The translations under genes were made by a program, and so were the position numbers. Under the pieces are notes generated by a model, which worked only from the letters and a program-made list of their open reading frames with translations, was not told the DNA's origin and ran no database searches. From assembly GCA_964035795.1 (NCBI GenBank), contig OZ038325.1, positions 860,068-924,067 on the forward strand: a stretch of 64,000 nucleotides of DNA, in the 5' to 3' direction. Shown here in pieces: positions 1 to 13,100 of this stretch (position 1 is its first letter; each line of letters begins with the position of its first letter). This DNA is from Pterobdella sp. o SKG-2022 (taxonomy: Eukaryota > Annelida > Clitellata > Hirudinida > Piscicolidae).

Positions 1-1135
1 GAACATCACCTGGTTGCTTGACAATAGGGATGCATTTACAGCATATACCTGGTATTCCTGTCATCTTGTACTCATTCTGATCATTTGTATTTGGATTAAT
101 GGTTGGAATGATTAGATTCGATTGGAAAATATTTTTTTAATGTGATTAGATAAAAAAAAACAGAATTTATCAAGTTCTATTCTCAAAAAGATCGATCGAA
201 TTTTAAAAATAAGTTTGTGGAGCACTACTCAAAGCCGCCATATTTAAAATTTAAACATGACCATCGTATCTATGCAGAAAAAAATTAAAAAATAAATTAA
301 CTTTTAAAACTAAATTTATCATGTTATCAACAGAAACAATAGACCACCTCAGAGCACTGGCAAGCATTTGACTCATTGACCTTGGAGAGGGACCCTTCTA
401 CGCACTTATGAGCCATACAGGCATTTTTCTGGTCCTTCCATTTTTTCGTTGAGTTCTATAAAGAAAAGTATGTGATTGAGTAGTTTATTAGTTAACTGAT
501 AGTTATTACTCATGTATTGAAGATAAAAATTAGTACTTGTCAAAGAATTATTATACAAAACATACATACGATGTCTCTGTACAAAATTATTATTATTTAT
601 GTGTTCGATTGAATGGTTCTTTATATTCTTCACTGTTGATTTGATTTTCAACTTATATATAAAGGTTATTATCTAAAAATTATTAGTGTCACCTCACAAG
701 TAAAGGCACCATCATTCCCACAAGTGCTGAAAAGCATGTTTATAGAATAGCGAAACCATAATTTCTAATTTAATCAGTTTATCAATACGTATTTAAAAAA
801 TCATAATGTACCCTTTAAATAATAAAAATAACAGAAATGCAACAATTTTTAAAAATGACACAAAAATAACCATGAGAAGCAAGGACTAATGTTGACTTCA
901 ACTCCCGCCCCTACATCATCATTCCAAAACACTTTTTCAGCAGCTGATGTAGCATACCAGGTATCATTGTTGTCTTTTTCTATCCACCCAACAGAGTCAA
1001 TATTGTTGGGGAAAAGGCTGATGTATTGAGATAATGCTGTTTTTGAGAAGGTGCAAGTGAAGGGTTTTGGGGTTGGTTGGCCAGGATGTGGAGTGGTTGA
1101 AGAGATGGGTTTATTTGGTGGATAAATGACATATT
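1..1135 (-). CDS. C-terminal Cys-rich exons of the giant protein (window edge)
   Basis: Four exons follow module 14: 871-1135, 693-726, about 343-454 and a last one cut by the left edge. The first encodes a Pro/Thr linker and a short domain ([13 protein letters not shown]). The second is only 34 bp ([11 protein letters not shown], in phase). The third has [10 protein letters not shown] and NACQCSE. The edge exon contains ICCKC. The CC and CxC spacing resembles VWC or mucin-tail Cys-rich segments, but too little is visible to assign a domain. The acceptor of the edge exon is uncertain. Confidence 0.6.
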
Positions 1136-4100
1136 CTGTAAAATAAATGTAGAATTAGTGGAGGGGTATATTATTGATTGAGTGAGAAAATAAGGAATTT
1201 TTGCTTACTTTTTTTCAAGCAAACTTCAAGTTCTAAGTCTCTGATTTCTATTTTGCTAGATCTGTCAAACTTCTTGAATTTAATCCTCAACTGGTATACA
1301 TTCTCGAAAGTTCCAGGGTTTTCAATGACCACATCATTCCACCCATCATAGTTTCTCCGTATTTTTTCTTCAATGGTGAAACTTTTTTGATTGGTTTTAT
1401 AGAACTGGTTCACAAAAGTCAAACTCAAAGCTTTGATATTCTTCGATTTAAGAGTCAGCTTGATCAAGACAAACGGGTCAGTAGGCCAAGTTCGTTTGAT
1501 AAAGATAACACGTTCAGAGGTCACATAAACAGAGCTGTCATATTTCAATCCTTCCGTCACTTTTGTGCCTCTTTGATCAGTGATCGTAAACTGTTGAGTG
1601 TTTTCGTAATTGAAGATGTACGGGTGTTTTTTGCTTGGGCAAGTGAAGTTGACAGTTTCTTCAGGGTAGAGTGTTGTTTTAGTTGGGTACAAGGTTGTTC
1701 TTCCACCAGGATAATATGGTCTTGTGTGTTGTCCAAAAGCAGTCGGATATCTGGTTGGTGTACCATATGCAGAAGTACTCAAAGGAGAAATTGAACCTGA
1801 AGATGAAATTTAAATGGTATAATAACGTTTGTTTATGAAGATCTAGGTGTAACCTTTTTCTAAACAAGCATCAAGTGAAAAATCCTTTATATTTAATGAG
1901 TTCGACTTATTTTCTTTAACAAAAGAAAATGCCAGCAAATAAGCTTGTTTGGGGTTTTCATTTTTGTGAATGACAGTGTCATAATCTCCGTATTGTTTTA
2001 ACACATTCAGCTGAGAAAAGTATGATAATTAAAATCAAAGGTTATCAAGTAATTCACTTCACCTGCAAACGCTCCACAATCCGCCTACTACGATCGATAA
2101 AGAGAAGTTTGACGGATAAAACATTCTTCACTCTGAATTCGAAACTGATAACTTTGAACCAATCATACAACTTAGGTCTTCTCAAAAGAAATCTAGTGTT
2201 TTTGCTTTCATAGTTGTTCATTGATCCATTGAGACATTTGGAAATATCTTGGCCATGAGAGTTCTTGAAATCAAACTCCGCATAATGGATGCTATCATAG
2301 GTGTATCCAGTTTCATCAATTTGACATTGGAAATGGCTTGGTTCGACTGGATAGACGGGTTGTCCTTTGTATGGAGTGGTTACGCCCGGATACCTTGTAA
2401 CATACTCTGTAGGTTGTGTTGGATACCTCGTGACGTTTGGTGTTTTTTCTCCTGGATATTTGGTCGGATACAAGTCAGGATGATCAGGATGTTTTGTATA
2501 TTTGGGATGATCAGGTCCGTAGGGAATTGGTGAAATGGTACCTAGAAACAAATAAGTAACTATTTCATGTTTTCAAACAAGTATCATGATGAGACTAAAT
2601 GATTTCTATATCGATGAATACAAAATAACCTTTTTCGAGACAGGCATCTAGAGTGAAGTCTTTTACCTCGAAATCATCTTCTTGAGACTCTTTATAGAAC
2701 CAAATGACAAGGACATATGCCTTATCTTTTCCATCTTTTTTGAACTTCACAGTACCCCATTGGTCGTAGTTTTTGATTACTGGAACCTTGAAAGAAATAA
2801 GCATTAGAAGTATAAAATGATTATAACTCTCCATGTAAAAATACTTGTTTTTTGTCGATGACTTCCTTGTTTTCACCGAAGAAGATTAGTTTGACAGCAT
2901 TGACGTTTTTGACTCTAAAAGACAAGGTGACCACACTAAACCAGTGTTGCTTGAGTCTTCTGTGGAGTACTAAAGAGTTCTTGTTTGTTGTGAATGATCC
3001 TCCAGACCCCGCAAGACTTTCAGCTGCATCCCGATGGTTGGCATCCTGCAGACTGAACTCAGCACTGTTCTTACTGTCGTATGTATAACCACTTTGATCC
3101 ATTTGACATTGGAAATGGCTTGGTTCGACTGGATAGACGGGTTGTCCTTTGTATGGAGTGGTTTCGCCCGGATACCTTGTAACATACTCTGTAGGTTGTG
3201 TTGGATACCTCGTGACGTTTGGTGTTTTTTCTCCTGGATATTTGGTCGGATACAAGTCAGGATGATCAGGATGTTTTGTATATTTGGGATGATCAGGTCC
3301 GTAGGGAATTGGTGAAATGGTACCTAGAAACAAATAAGTAACTATTTCATGTTTTCAAACAAGTATCATGATGAGACTAAATGATTTCTATATCGATGAA
3401 TACAAAATAACCTTTTTCGAGACAGGCATCTAGAGTGAAGTCTTTTACCTCGAAATCATCTTCTTGAGACTCTTTATAGAACCAAATGACAAGGGCATAT
3501 GCCTTATCTTTTCCATCTTTTTTGAACTTCACAGTACCCCATTGGTCGTAGTTTTTGATTACTGGAACCTTGAAAGAAATAAGCATTAGAAGTATAAAAT
3601 GATTATAACTCTCCATGTAAAAATACCTGTTTTTTGTCGATGACTTCCTTGTTTTCACCGAAGAAGATTAGTTTGACAGCATTGACGTTTTTGACTCTAA
3701 AAGACAAGGTGACCACACTAAACCAGTGTTGCTTGAGTCTTCTGTGGAGTACTAAAGAGTTCTTGTTTGTTGTGAATGATCCTCCAGACCCCGCAAGACT
3801 TTCAGCTGCATCCCGATGGTTGGCATCCTGCAGACTGAACTCAGCACTGTTCTTACTGTCGTATGTATAACCACTTTGATCCATTTGACATTGGAAATGG
3901 CTTGGTTCGACTGGATAGACGGGTTGTCCTTTGTATGGAGTGGTTTCGCCCGGATACCTTGTAACATACTCTGTAGGTTGTGTTGGATACCTCGTGACGT
4001 TTGGTGTTTTTTCTCCTGGATATTTGGTCGGATACAAGTCAGGATGATCAGGATGTTTTGTATATTTGGGATGATCAGGTCCGTAGGGAATTGGTGAAAT

Positions 4101-7100
4101 GGTACCTAGAAACAAATCAGTAACTGTTTCATGTTTTCAAACAAGTATCATGATGAGACTAAATGATTTCTATATCGATGAATACAAATTAACCTTTTTC
4201 GAGACAGGCATCTAGAGTGAAGTCTTTTACCTCGAAATCATCTTCTTGAGACTCTTTATAGAACCAAATGACAAGGGCATATGCCTTATCTTTTCCATCT
4301 TTTTTGAACTTCACAGTACCCCATTGGTCGTAGTTTTTGATTACTGGAACCTTGAAAGAAATAAGCATTAGAAGTATAAAATGATTATAACTCTCCATGT
4401 AAAAATACTTGTTTTTTGTCGATGACTTCCTTGTTTTCACCGAAGAAGATTAGTTTGACAGCATTGACGTTTTTGACTCTAAAAGACAAGGTGACCACAC
4501 TAAACCAGTGTTGCTTGAGTCTTCTGTGGAGTACTAAAGAGTTCTTGTTTGTTGTGAATGATCCTCCAGACCCCGCAAGACTTTCAGCTGCATCCCGATG
4601 GTTGGCATCCTGCAGACTGAACTCAGCACTGTTCTTACTGTCGTATGTATAACCACTTTGATCCATTTGACATTGGAAATGGCTTGGTTCGACTGGATAG
4701 ACGGGTTGTCCTTTGTATGGAGTGGTTTCGCCCGGATATCTTGTAACATACTCTGTAGGTTGTGTTGGATACCTCGTGACGTTTGGTGTTTTTTCTCCTG
4801 GATATTTGGTCGGATACAAGTCAGGATGATCAGGATGTTTTGTATATTTGGGATGATCAGGTCCGTAGGGAATTGGTGAAATGGTACCTAGAAACAAATA
4901 AGTAACTATTTCATGTTTTCAAACAAGTATCATGATGAGACTAAATGATTTCTATATCGATGAATACAAATTAACCTTTTTCGAGACAGGCATCTAGAGT
5001 GAAGTCTTTTACCTCGAAATCATCTTCTTGAGACTCTTTATAGAACCAAATGACAAGGGCATATGCCTTATCTTTTCCATCTTTTTTGAACGTCACAGTA
5101 CCCCATTGGTCGTAGTTTTTGATTACTGGAACCTTGAAAGAAATAAGCATTAGAAGTATAAAATGATTATAACTCTCCATGTAAAAATACCTGTTTTTTG
5201 TCGATGACTTCCTTGTTTTCACCGAAGAAGATTAGTTTGACAGCATTGACGTTTTTGACTCTAAAAGACAAGGTGACCACACTAAACCAGTGTTGCTTGA
5301 GTCTTCTGTGGAGTACTAAAGAGTTCTTGTTTGTTGTGAATGATCCTCCAGACCCCGCAAGACTTTCAGCTGCATCCCGATGGTTGGCATCCTGCAGACT
5401 GAACTCAGCACTGTTCTTACTGTCGTATGTATAACCACTTTGATCCATTTGACATTGGAAATGGCTTGGTTCGACTGGATAGACGGGTTGTCCTTTGTAT
5501 GGAGTGGTTTCGCCCGGATATCTTGTAACATACTCTGTAGGTTGTGTTGGATACCTCGTGACGTTTGGTGTTTTTTCTCCTGGATATTTGGTCGGATACA
5601 AGTCAGGATGATCAGGATGTTTTGTATATTTGGGATGATCAGGTCCGTAGGGAATTGGTGAAATGGTACCTAGAAACAAATAAGTAACTATTTCATGTTT
5701 TCAAACAAGTATCATGATGAGACTAAATGATTTCTATATCGATGAATACAAATTAACCTTTTTCGAGACAGGCATCTAGAGTGAAGTCTTTTACCTCGAA
5801 ATCATCTTCTTGAGACTCTTTATAGAACCAAATGACAAGGGCATATGCCTTATCTTTTCCATCTTTTTTGAACGTCACAGTACCCCATTGGTCGTAGTTT
5901 TTGATTACTGGAACCTTGAAAGAAATAAGCATTAGAAGTATAAAATGATTATAACTCTCCATGTAAAAATACCTGTTTTTTGTCGATGACTTCCTTGTTT
6001 TCACCGAAGAAGATTAGTTTGACAGCATTGACGTTTTTGACTCTAAAAGACAAGGTGACCACACTAAACCAGTGTTGCTTGAGTCTTCTGTGGAGTACTA
6101 AAGAGTTCTTGTTTGTTGTGAATGATCCTCCAGACCCCGCAAGACTTTCAGCTGCATCCCGATGGTTGGCATCCTGCAGACTGAACTCAGCACTGTTCTT
6201 ACTGTCGTATGTATAACCACTTTGATCCATTTGACATTGGAAATGGCTTGGTTCGACTGGATAGACGGGTTGTCCTTTGTATGGAGTGGTTTCGCCCGGA
6301 TATCTTGTAACATACTCTGTAGGTTGTGTTGGATACCTCGTGACGTTTGGTGTTTTTTCTCCTGGATATTTGGTCGGATACAAGTCAGGATGATCAGGAT
6401 GTTTTGTATATTTGGGATGATCAGGTCCGTAGGGAATTGGTGAAATGGTACCTAGAAACAAATAAGTAACTATTTCATGTTTTCAAACAAGTATCATGAT
6501 GAGACTAAATGATTTCTATATCGATGAATACAAATTAACCTTTTTCGAGACAGGCATCTAGAGTGAAGTCTTTTACCTCGAAATCATCTTCTTGAGACTC
6601 TTTATAGAACCAAATGACAAGGGCATATGCCTTATCTTTTCCATCTTTTTTGAACGTCACAGTACCCCATTGGTCGTAGTTTTTGATTACTGGAACCTTG
6701 AAAGAAATAAGCATTAGAAGTATAAAATGATTATAACTCTCCATGTAAAAATACCTGTTTTTTGTCGATGACTTCCTTGTTTTCACCGAAGAAGATTAGT
6801 TTGACAGCATTGACGTTTTTGACTCTAAAAGACAAGGTGACCACACTAAACCAGTGTTGCTTGAGTCTTCTGTGGAGTACTAAAGAGTTCTTGTTTGTTG
6901 TGAATGATCCTCCAGACCCCGCAAGACTTTCAGCTGCATCCCGATGGTTGGCATCCTTCAGACTGAACTCAGCACTGTTCTTACTGTCGTATGTATAACC
7001 ACTTTGATCCATTTGACATTGGAAATGGCTTGGTTCGACTGGATAGACGGGTTGTCCTTTGTATGGAGTGGTTTCGCCCGGATATCTTGTAACATACTCT

Positions 7101-10100
7101 GTAGGTTGTGTTGAATACCTCGTGACGTTTGGTGTTTTTTCTCCTGGATATTTGGTCGGGTACAAATCTGCCACACCTTTAATTTATGATTTCATATATT
7201 ATTTCAAAAGACATTTTTTTGCACTGAACTCAAAATGAAATATTGCTTATAAGTTCGTAGGCTCTATTAACAGCACTATACACACATTTTTTTCATTATT
7301 AAATTGTGTGAACAGGGGTACCTTTTTCTAAACAAAAGTTTGCTGTAAAGTCTTTGAGTTCAAACCCACCAGAGGGACCCTCATTAAGGAAATGAATAGA
7401 AATATAGCCTATTCTTTCGCTCAATTCGTTGTTGTAAATAATCTTTCCGAACCCATCTTTGTTTCTTAGCGGCATCAACTTTAAACAATAATTAATTTTA
7501 ACTGAATGTAAAATTTTAATTTGAAATAACCTTTTGGTGTCCTATAACTTCTCCTCTTTCATTAATATAACCTAATTCAACAGCGTTTGCATATTTGATT
7601 TTGAATGAAAAATCGATAAGTTTAAATGAGTTCCCATTTCTTCTTTTTAGAATCAGTATATCTTCCAACAGGTTGAAAATCTTATTTGAACCTTTCAAAC
7701 CATCTTCCGCCTGCCGTTCCATGGAGTCCCTCAAAATAAAGTATGTGTTATGGGAGTAATCATAAGTGTGACCAATTTGATCTTCTTCACATTCATATTC
7801 ACTCGGCAAGTACAATGTTGGTGTTCCATTTACGGGGTAAATGGTTTTGTATGACTCTGTGATAATATCATTAGCTCCGAGTTCTGTGGTCTGGCCAAAG
7901 TATGGTGTGGTGTCATATTCGCTTGCACCAGGGGTGGCCGTGAAGTAGGGAAGATGTGGCGATATTGTTGATCCTTGAAATGAAAATAAGATTTTGCAAC
8001 TATTATCATTCGTAATATATTAATTCACCTTTCTCCAAGCACGAATCTATTGTGAATTCCTCAATTTCAATTTCGGCAGCTGATGATTCTCGCTTGAAGG
8101 AAATGGCCAACAATGAAATTTTGCCACTTTCTTGATTTATCTTGATATCACCATAAGTCCTTTCTGAATCAATCTGGTTTAGACATTTGATATTATTATA
8201 ATTTTAATTATTAATTTTTAAACAAAAAACGCAACCTTTTTACGGTCTATAACTTTCCTTCGCTTGTCAACATACACCAGATTTACTTCATTGACATTCT
8301 TAACTTTGAAGGACAGGCTGATTAAAATGAAGTATTCTTTGTTGGTTCTCTTCAAAATCAACGTTGTTTGATTTGTTTTGAAAGAATCATTTGAACCTTC
8401 CAAAGCAGAAAAAGTATCTTGGTTAGCTACACTTCTAAGCTTAAACTCCAAATTTTTTTGATAGTTGTAGACATAAGCCACATGACCGATTGGGCAAGTA
8501 AAATGTAGAGGTGCAGTTGGTATTTTTGGATAGGATGTTTTTTGTTGTGGAGAGAAGGTCGGATACAAAGATTGACCGGGATATTGAGTCTGGGAAGTTG
8601 GCGAAGCATAGGGAGGATATTGTTTACTTGTTGAGGGGACTTTGTATGACGGAACAGGAGTTGTGAAATGTGGCAAAGAAGAAAGAGAAGCTGAAAATAA
8701 TTGATATACTTATTTCTATAGTTTAGCCTTAATTTCAAATACCTCCATCTAAGCAAGCGTCCATATAGAAATGTTTAATTTTTATATGGTCTGTCGAATT
8801 AGCCACGTTGAAGTGCATTATCAACAAATAAACTTTCTCATCAACTGATTTTTCAATAACAAACTTTCCAAAGCCGTCAGCATTTTCAAAAACGTCTATC
8901 TGAAAAAGAAATAAAATAGATTAAAAGGGAGATACAATCTCTTCAGAAATATTACGTTCAATTGCTTCAAAACTTTTCTATCTTTTCCGACGAATATTAG
9001 TTCGAAAGACTGAGAATATTTGATGTCGAATGAGAAATGGAAGATAGAAAACCAGTCATCTCTGTTTTTTCTCGACAAAAATAAGACTTTTTCTTTAGAT
9101 GTGAAAGAGGTGCCCGACCCATCTAGACCATCAGATGCCACGTTGTGACCAGCATCTTCTAACACAAACTCATTTGTGTGCTCGCTATCAAAAATGTAGC
9201 CTCTTTTGTACATGGGACATTGGAAATGGCTTGGTTCGACTGGATAGACGGGTTGTCCTTTGTATGGAGTGGTTTCGCCCGGATACCTTGTTACATACTC
9301 TGTAGGTTGTGTTGGATACCTCGTGACGTTTGGTGTTTTTTCTCCTGGATATTTGGTCGGATACAAGTCAGGATGATCAGGATGTTTTGTATATTTGGGA
9401 TGATCAGGTCCGTAGGGAATTGGTGAAATGGTACCTAGAAACAAATCAGTAACTATTTCATGTTTTCAAACAAATATCATGATGAGACTAAATGATTTCT
9501 ATATCGATGAATACAAAATAACCTTTTTCGAGACAGGCATCTAGAGTGAAGTCTTTTACCTCGAAATCATCTTCTTGAGACTCTTTATAGAACCAAATGA
9601 CAAGGACATATGCCTTATCTTTTCCATCTTTTTTGAACGTCACAGTACCCCATTGGTCGTAGTTTTTGATTACTGGAACCTTGAAAGAAATAAGCATTAG
9701 AAGTATAAAATGATTATAACTCTCCATGTAAAAATGCCTGTTTTTTGTCGATGACTTCCTTGTTTTCACCGAAGAAGATTAGTTTGACAGCATTGACGTT
9801 TTTGACTCTAAAAGACAAGGTGACCACACTAAACCAGTGTTGCTTGAGTCTTCTGTGGAGTACTAAAGAGTTCTTGTTTGTTGTGAATGATCCTCCAGAC
9901 CCCGCAAGACTTTCAGCTGCATCCCGATGGTTGGCATCCTGCAGACTGAACTCAGCACTGTTCTTACTGTCGTATGTATAACCACTTTGATCCATTTGAC
10001 ATTGGAAATGGCTTGGTTCGACTGGATAGACGGGTTGTCCTTTGTATGGAGTGGTTTCGCCCGGATACCTTGTAACATACTCTGTAGGTTGTGTTGGATA

Positions 10101-13100
10101 CCTCGTGACGTTTGGTGTTTTTTCTCCTGGATGATTTGTTGGGTATGTTCTCCTGGTTGTTCCATAGACTTCAGTGCTATCTCCCGGATATTCAGGCAGT
10201 CCTTCTTCTGTAGTCGAGATTATTCACCATTTAATTTTTTATTTTTAACACTTCTTTAATGTCTTACTACATAAAGATTATTTTTCAAATCATAATACTT
10301 CATTTACTTTTTCCTATGCAGCTAACTAATTGAAAATTCTTTATTGCACATGTCTTCATCGAAGATTTACAAATTATGGCAATCTTCAAAATATTTATCG
10401 ATCTGCCATCCTTGAAATCATTTGTCTTCACTTCGTTCCATTGTGATTCTTTCTCCATATCGATCTGAAATAAAAAGAAATAATTTTCGCAATTTTCAAT
10501 TAAATTCTATTGACTTTTTCACCTTCTTCCTTTGGTCAACTTCTTGTAGATCCTTGTCAAGGAAAGATAGAACCACAAATTCAACGTCATAAGTTGACAT
10601 GCTAATGAATCTTGGGATAAATATATCTTTCTCATCATACCTCATCACCAAGATCTCATCATTTCTCGTCTCATATACCGTGCCTGAACCATCCAGCATC
10701 CTATCAGTGTTTCTACCTAATTCTGATATCAGCTTGAATTCCTCGTCTTGTTCGTAATTGTACAGATAAGGAGTATGATCACCACTGTTGCAGTCAATTG
10801 CTGGATATTTTGTCTGACCTATTGTAAAAGGATTTATTTTATATTTGAAAAACAATTTTTAAATCCCTTCACCCGATGGTAGTGTGCTAGCTGTGAAGTC
10901 TGGATAGAGCGGTGGAATTGTTGTGTAAAGCACTGAAAAGTAAATAAAAAAATGTAAAAATCAACGAAACATATAAGCAATAAAGAATTTAAATTTATTC
11001 TTCAAACCCTGTACTTGCCTTTTTCGATGCACGTTTCCACAATCAATTCTTTAACGTAGACAGATTTAGAAGACATTTTTGCTTTTAGCTTAAGCTCGGC
11101 CAAAAAGGTTTTTACTTCGATATTTTCTCCTCCAAATGTAACATTATACCAGTCATCGTCCCAAGATTCTATCGTCACCTTTCAAAGATAATTATTTCAA
11201 CAGATAAAAATTTCTTTAAAGATTGATTTCAGGGGTTCACAAACCTGTTTTTGTTCGTTGATTTGTCCATATTTGTTGAACAACCTCAACGTTACTTTTT
11301 TAGCGTTTTTTATTTTCACCCTCACCCCCAGTACCACAAAATAATCATTTCTATCTTTCCTAGAGATCTTGATGCTTTCTGCTCCAATTTTATATTTGAG
11401 GCCAGACCCCAGTAGACTGGTCTTAGCACTGCCATCCATATTTGAAGAGATTCTGAACTCTTTCGAGTTTTTGAAGTCATACACATACGCCTGCTCACCA
11501 CTGGAACAGGTGAGGTTTTCAGACAAGGGGTGAAGGGTTGTTTGAGCCCAGTGAGATGGAACATAGCCTCCTCCACCTGGTTGGGAGGTATTAAGTGAAG
11601 ATCAATTTTTTGAAAAAATGAGTTAAGATTTTCTTCTGGTTTATTAATTATTATTTTTTTATTAGCATCAATAAATCTAATTATGGCTAAAAACTTGTTG
11701 GTGGCTTGGTAACTTCGAATGCCTTGTCTGAAAAGAAAAATATCTCTACTACTCATCGTCTTTTCCATAATTCATTTATAAAACCACGTCAAACAACCCC
11801 ATTACCAAGATCATAGCAGACATCAGACGACAAATCCTTGATGAAGATAGCTTGATCGATGTCAAGAGGCTTAAAAGAAATCTTGGCCACCTTGGACCAG
11901 ATCACTTCATTTACTACAAACTTTATTTCCTCTAACTCTCCCGTATTCCTCTTTGACACCCACTTATATTCCTGGTTGCATTACACAAAATCATATCAAA
12001 AACTATATTAGTTTTGCAAAAAGAGTTTTTATAAAAATTTTCTTAACCAATATAAATTCTCTCACCCACATATCCTTCAACCCTTTAAACCATCACAACC
12101 TCCTTCTAAACTTACAGCAGCTGAATCCTGATACTTGGAAACATCGAAAACCACTTTGTATCGATGGTTGTCTTGCAGGGGCTTTTCCGTTGTCACTCCA
12201 ACTGTGTCGTAAAGGTGCAAGAAGGCCTGGCCTGCGTTCTGGGCCTTCAAGACCACTTTAATGAAACGAGCCCTTCCTTCCCCCTGTATGTGAGAAAAAA
12301 TGACTGTTGAAATCTAAGATATTGATTTTTATTATTTGATAGTTTGTACAATTAATTTTATATAATAGGTTGAAATTTAAGTCATTAAATCTTCTCTAGA
12401 TTTATTTTCAATATTTCTCATATAAATAGCTTCACTCTAAGCTAATAACGAGCTTATTTTTTTAGAATCCAGTCAAATTATTGTAACCCCTAAAAGCAGC
12501 AAAACCACCTCCACTTTCAAATAAATCCCACACAACCTTGAACTCGATAGTGACCGCCTGCATATCAAGCAGTCTAACCAGAGATGTAGGCTGGGCACCC
12601 ACTGCTTCGTTGATCGAAACGGGGTACAGGTCGAAATAATTCTTACTTTCTTTCAGACTCTTTGTGCTGTTTTGAGCGCACACTAGTGGGTTGGAGAGAG
12701 AAGTGCGTTGAAGGTGGTTTGGAAGGAGGTATGTAGATTTTATATGTGTACGAAAAAGCATTTAAATTTCCTACTAAAAACTCAAAATATTCTTCCAAGT
12801 TAAATAATAAAACAGTGAAAACAATGCCCACTCACCACAGTTAAGCTCATCACTGTTATCTCCACAGTCGTCATGGCCGTCACAACGCTGATTCATGGGC
12901 AGGCAAGACCCTGAGAAACACCGAAAGAGGCTCCTTGCGCAATCTGTTTCCGTTTGTTTATGGGTTAAAGTAATATGTTAGTTGTTTATATATTATATTA
13001 AGTCATTCATGAAGTTGATGGTACAAAAACTATCCACGAAAGAGAAAAAATACAATGACTCACAAGTGCAGTTCCTCTCATCGGAGTCATCACCAATGCC

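Noticed and set aside
406..651. 81-codon minus ORF
   Set aside because: Only its last part is a real exon (about 343-454); the rest is intron read-through.
2852..6998. Repeated plus-strand ORFs of 78 and 93 codons recurring every 782 bp
   Set aside because: They are antisense shadows of the A exons of the tandem modules; they span no start context, splice structure or recognisable domain.
2630..7167. Regular repeats as a CRISPR array or satellite DNA
   Set aside because: Units are 782 bp and contain spliceable coding exons; the genome is eukaryotic.
2970..10165. Minus-strand ORFs of about 71-100 codons overlapping the module linkers in another frame
   Set aside because: Frame-shifted readings of the same exons; the alternate frame lacks the Cys signatures and breaks the phase pattern.
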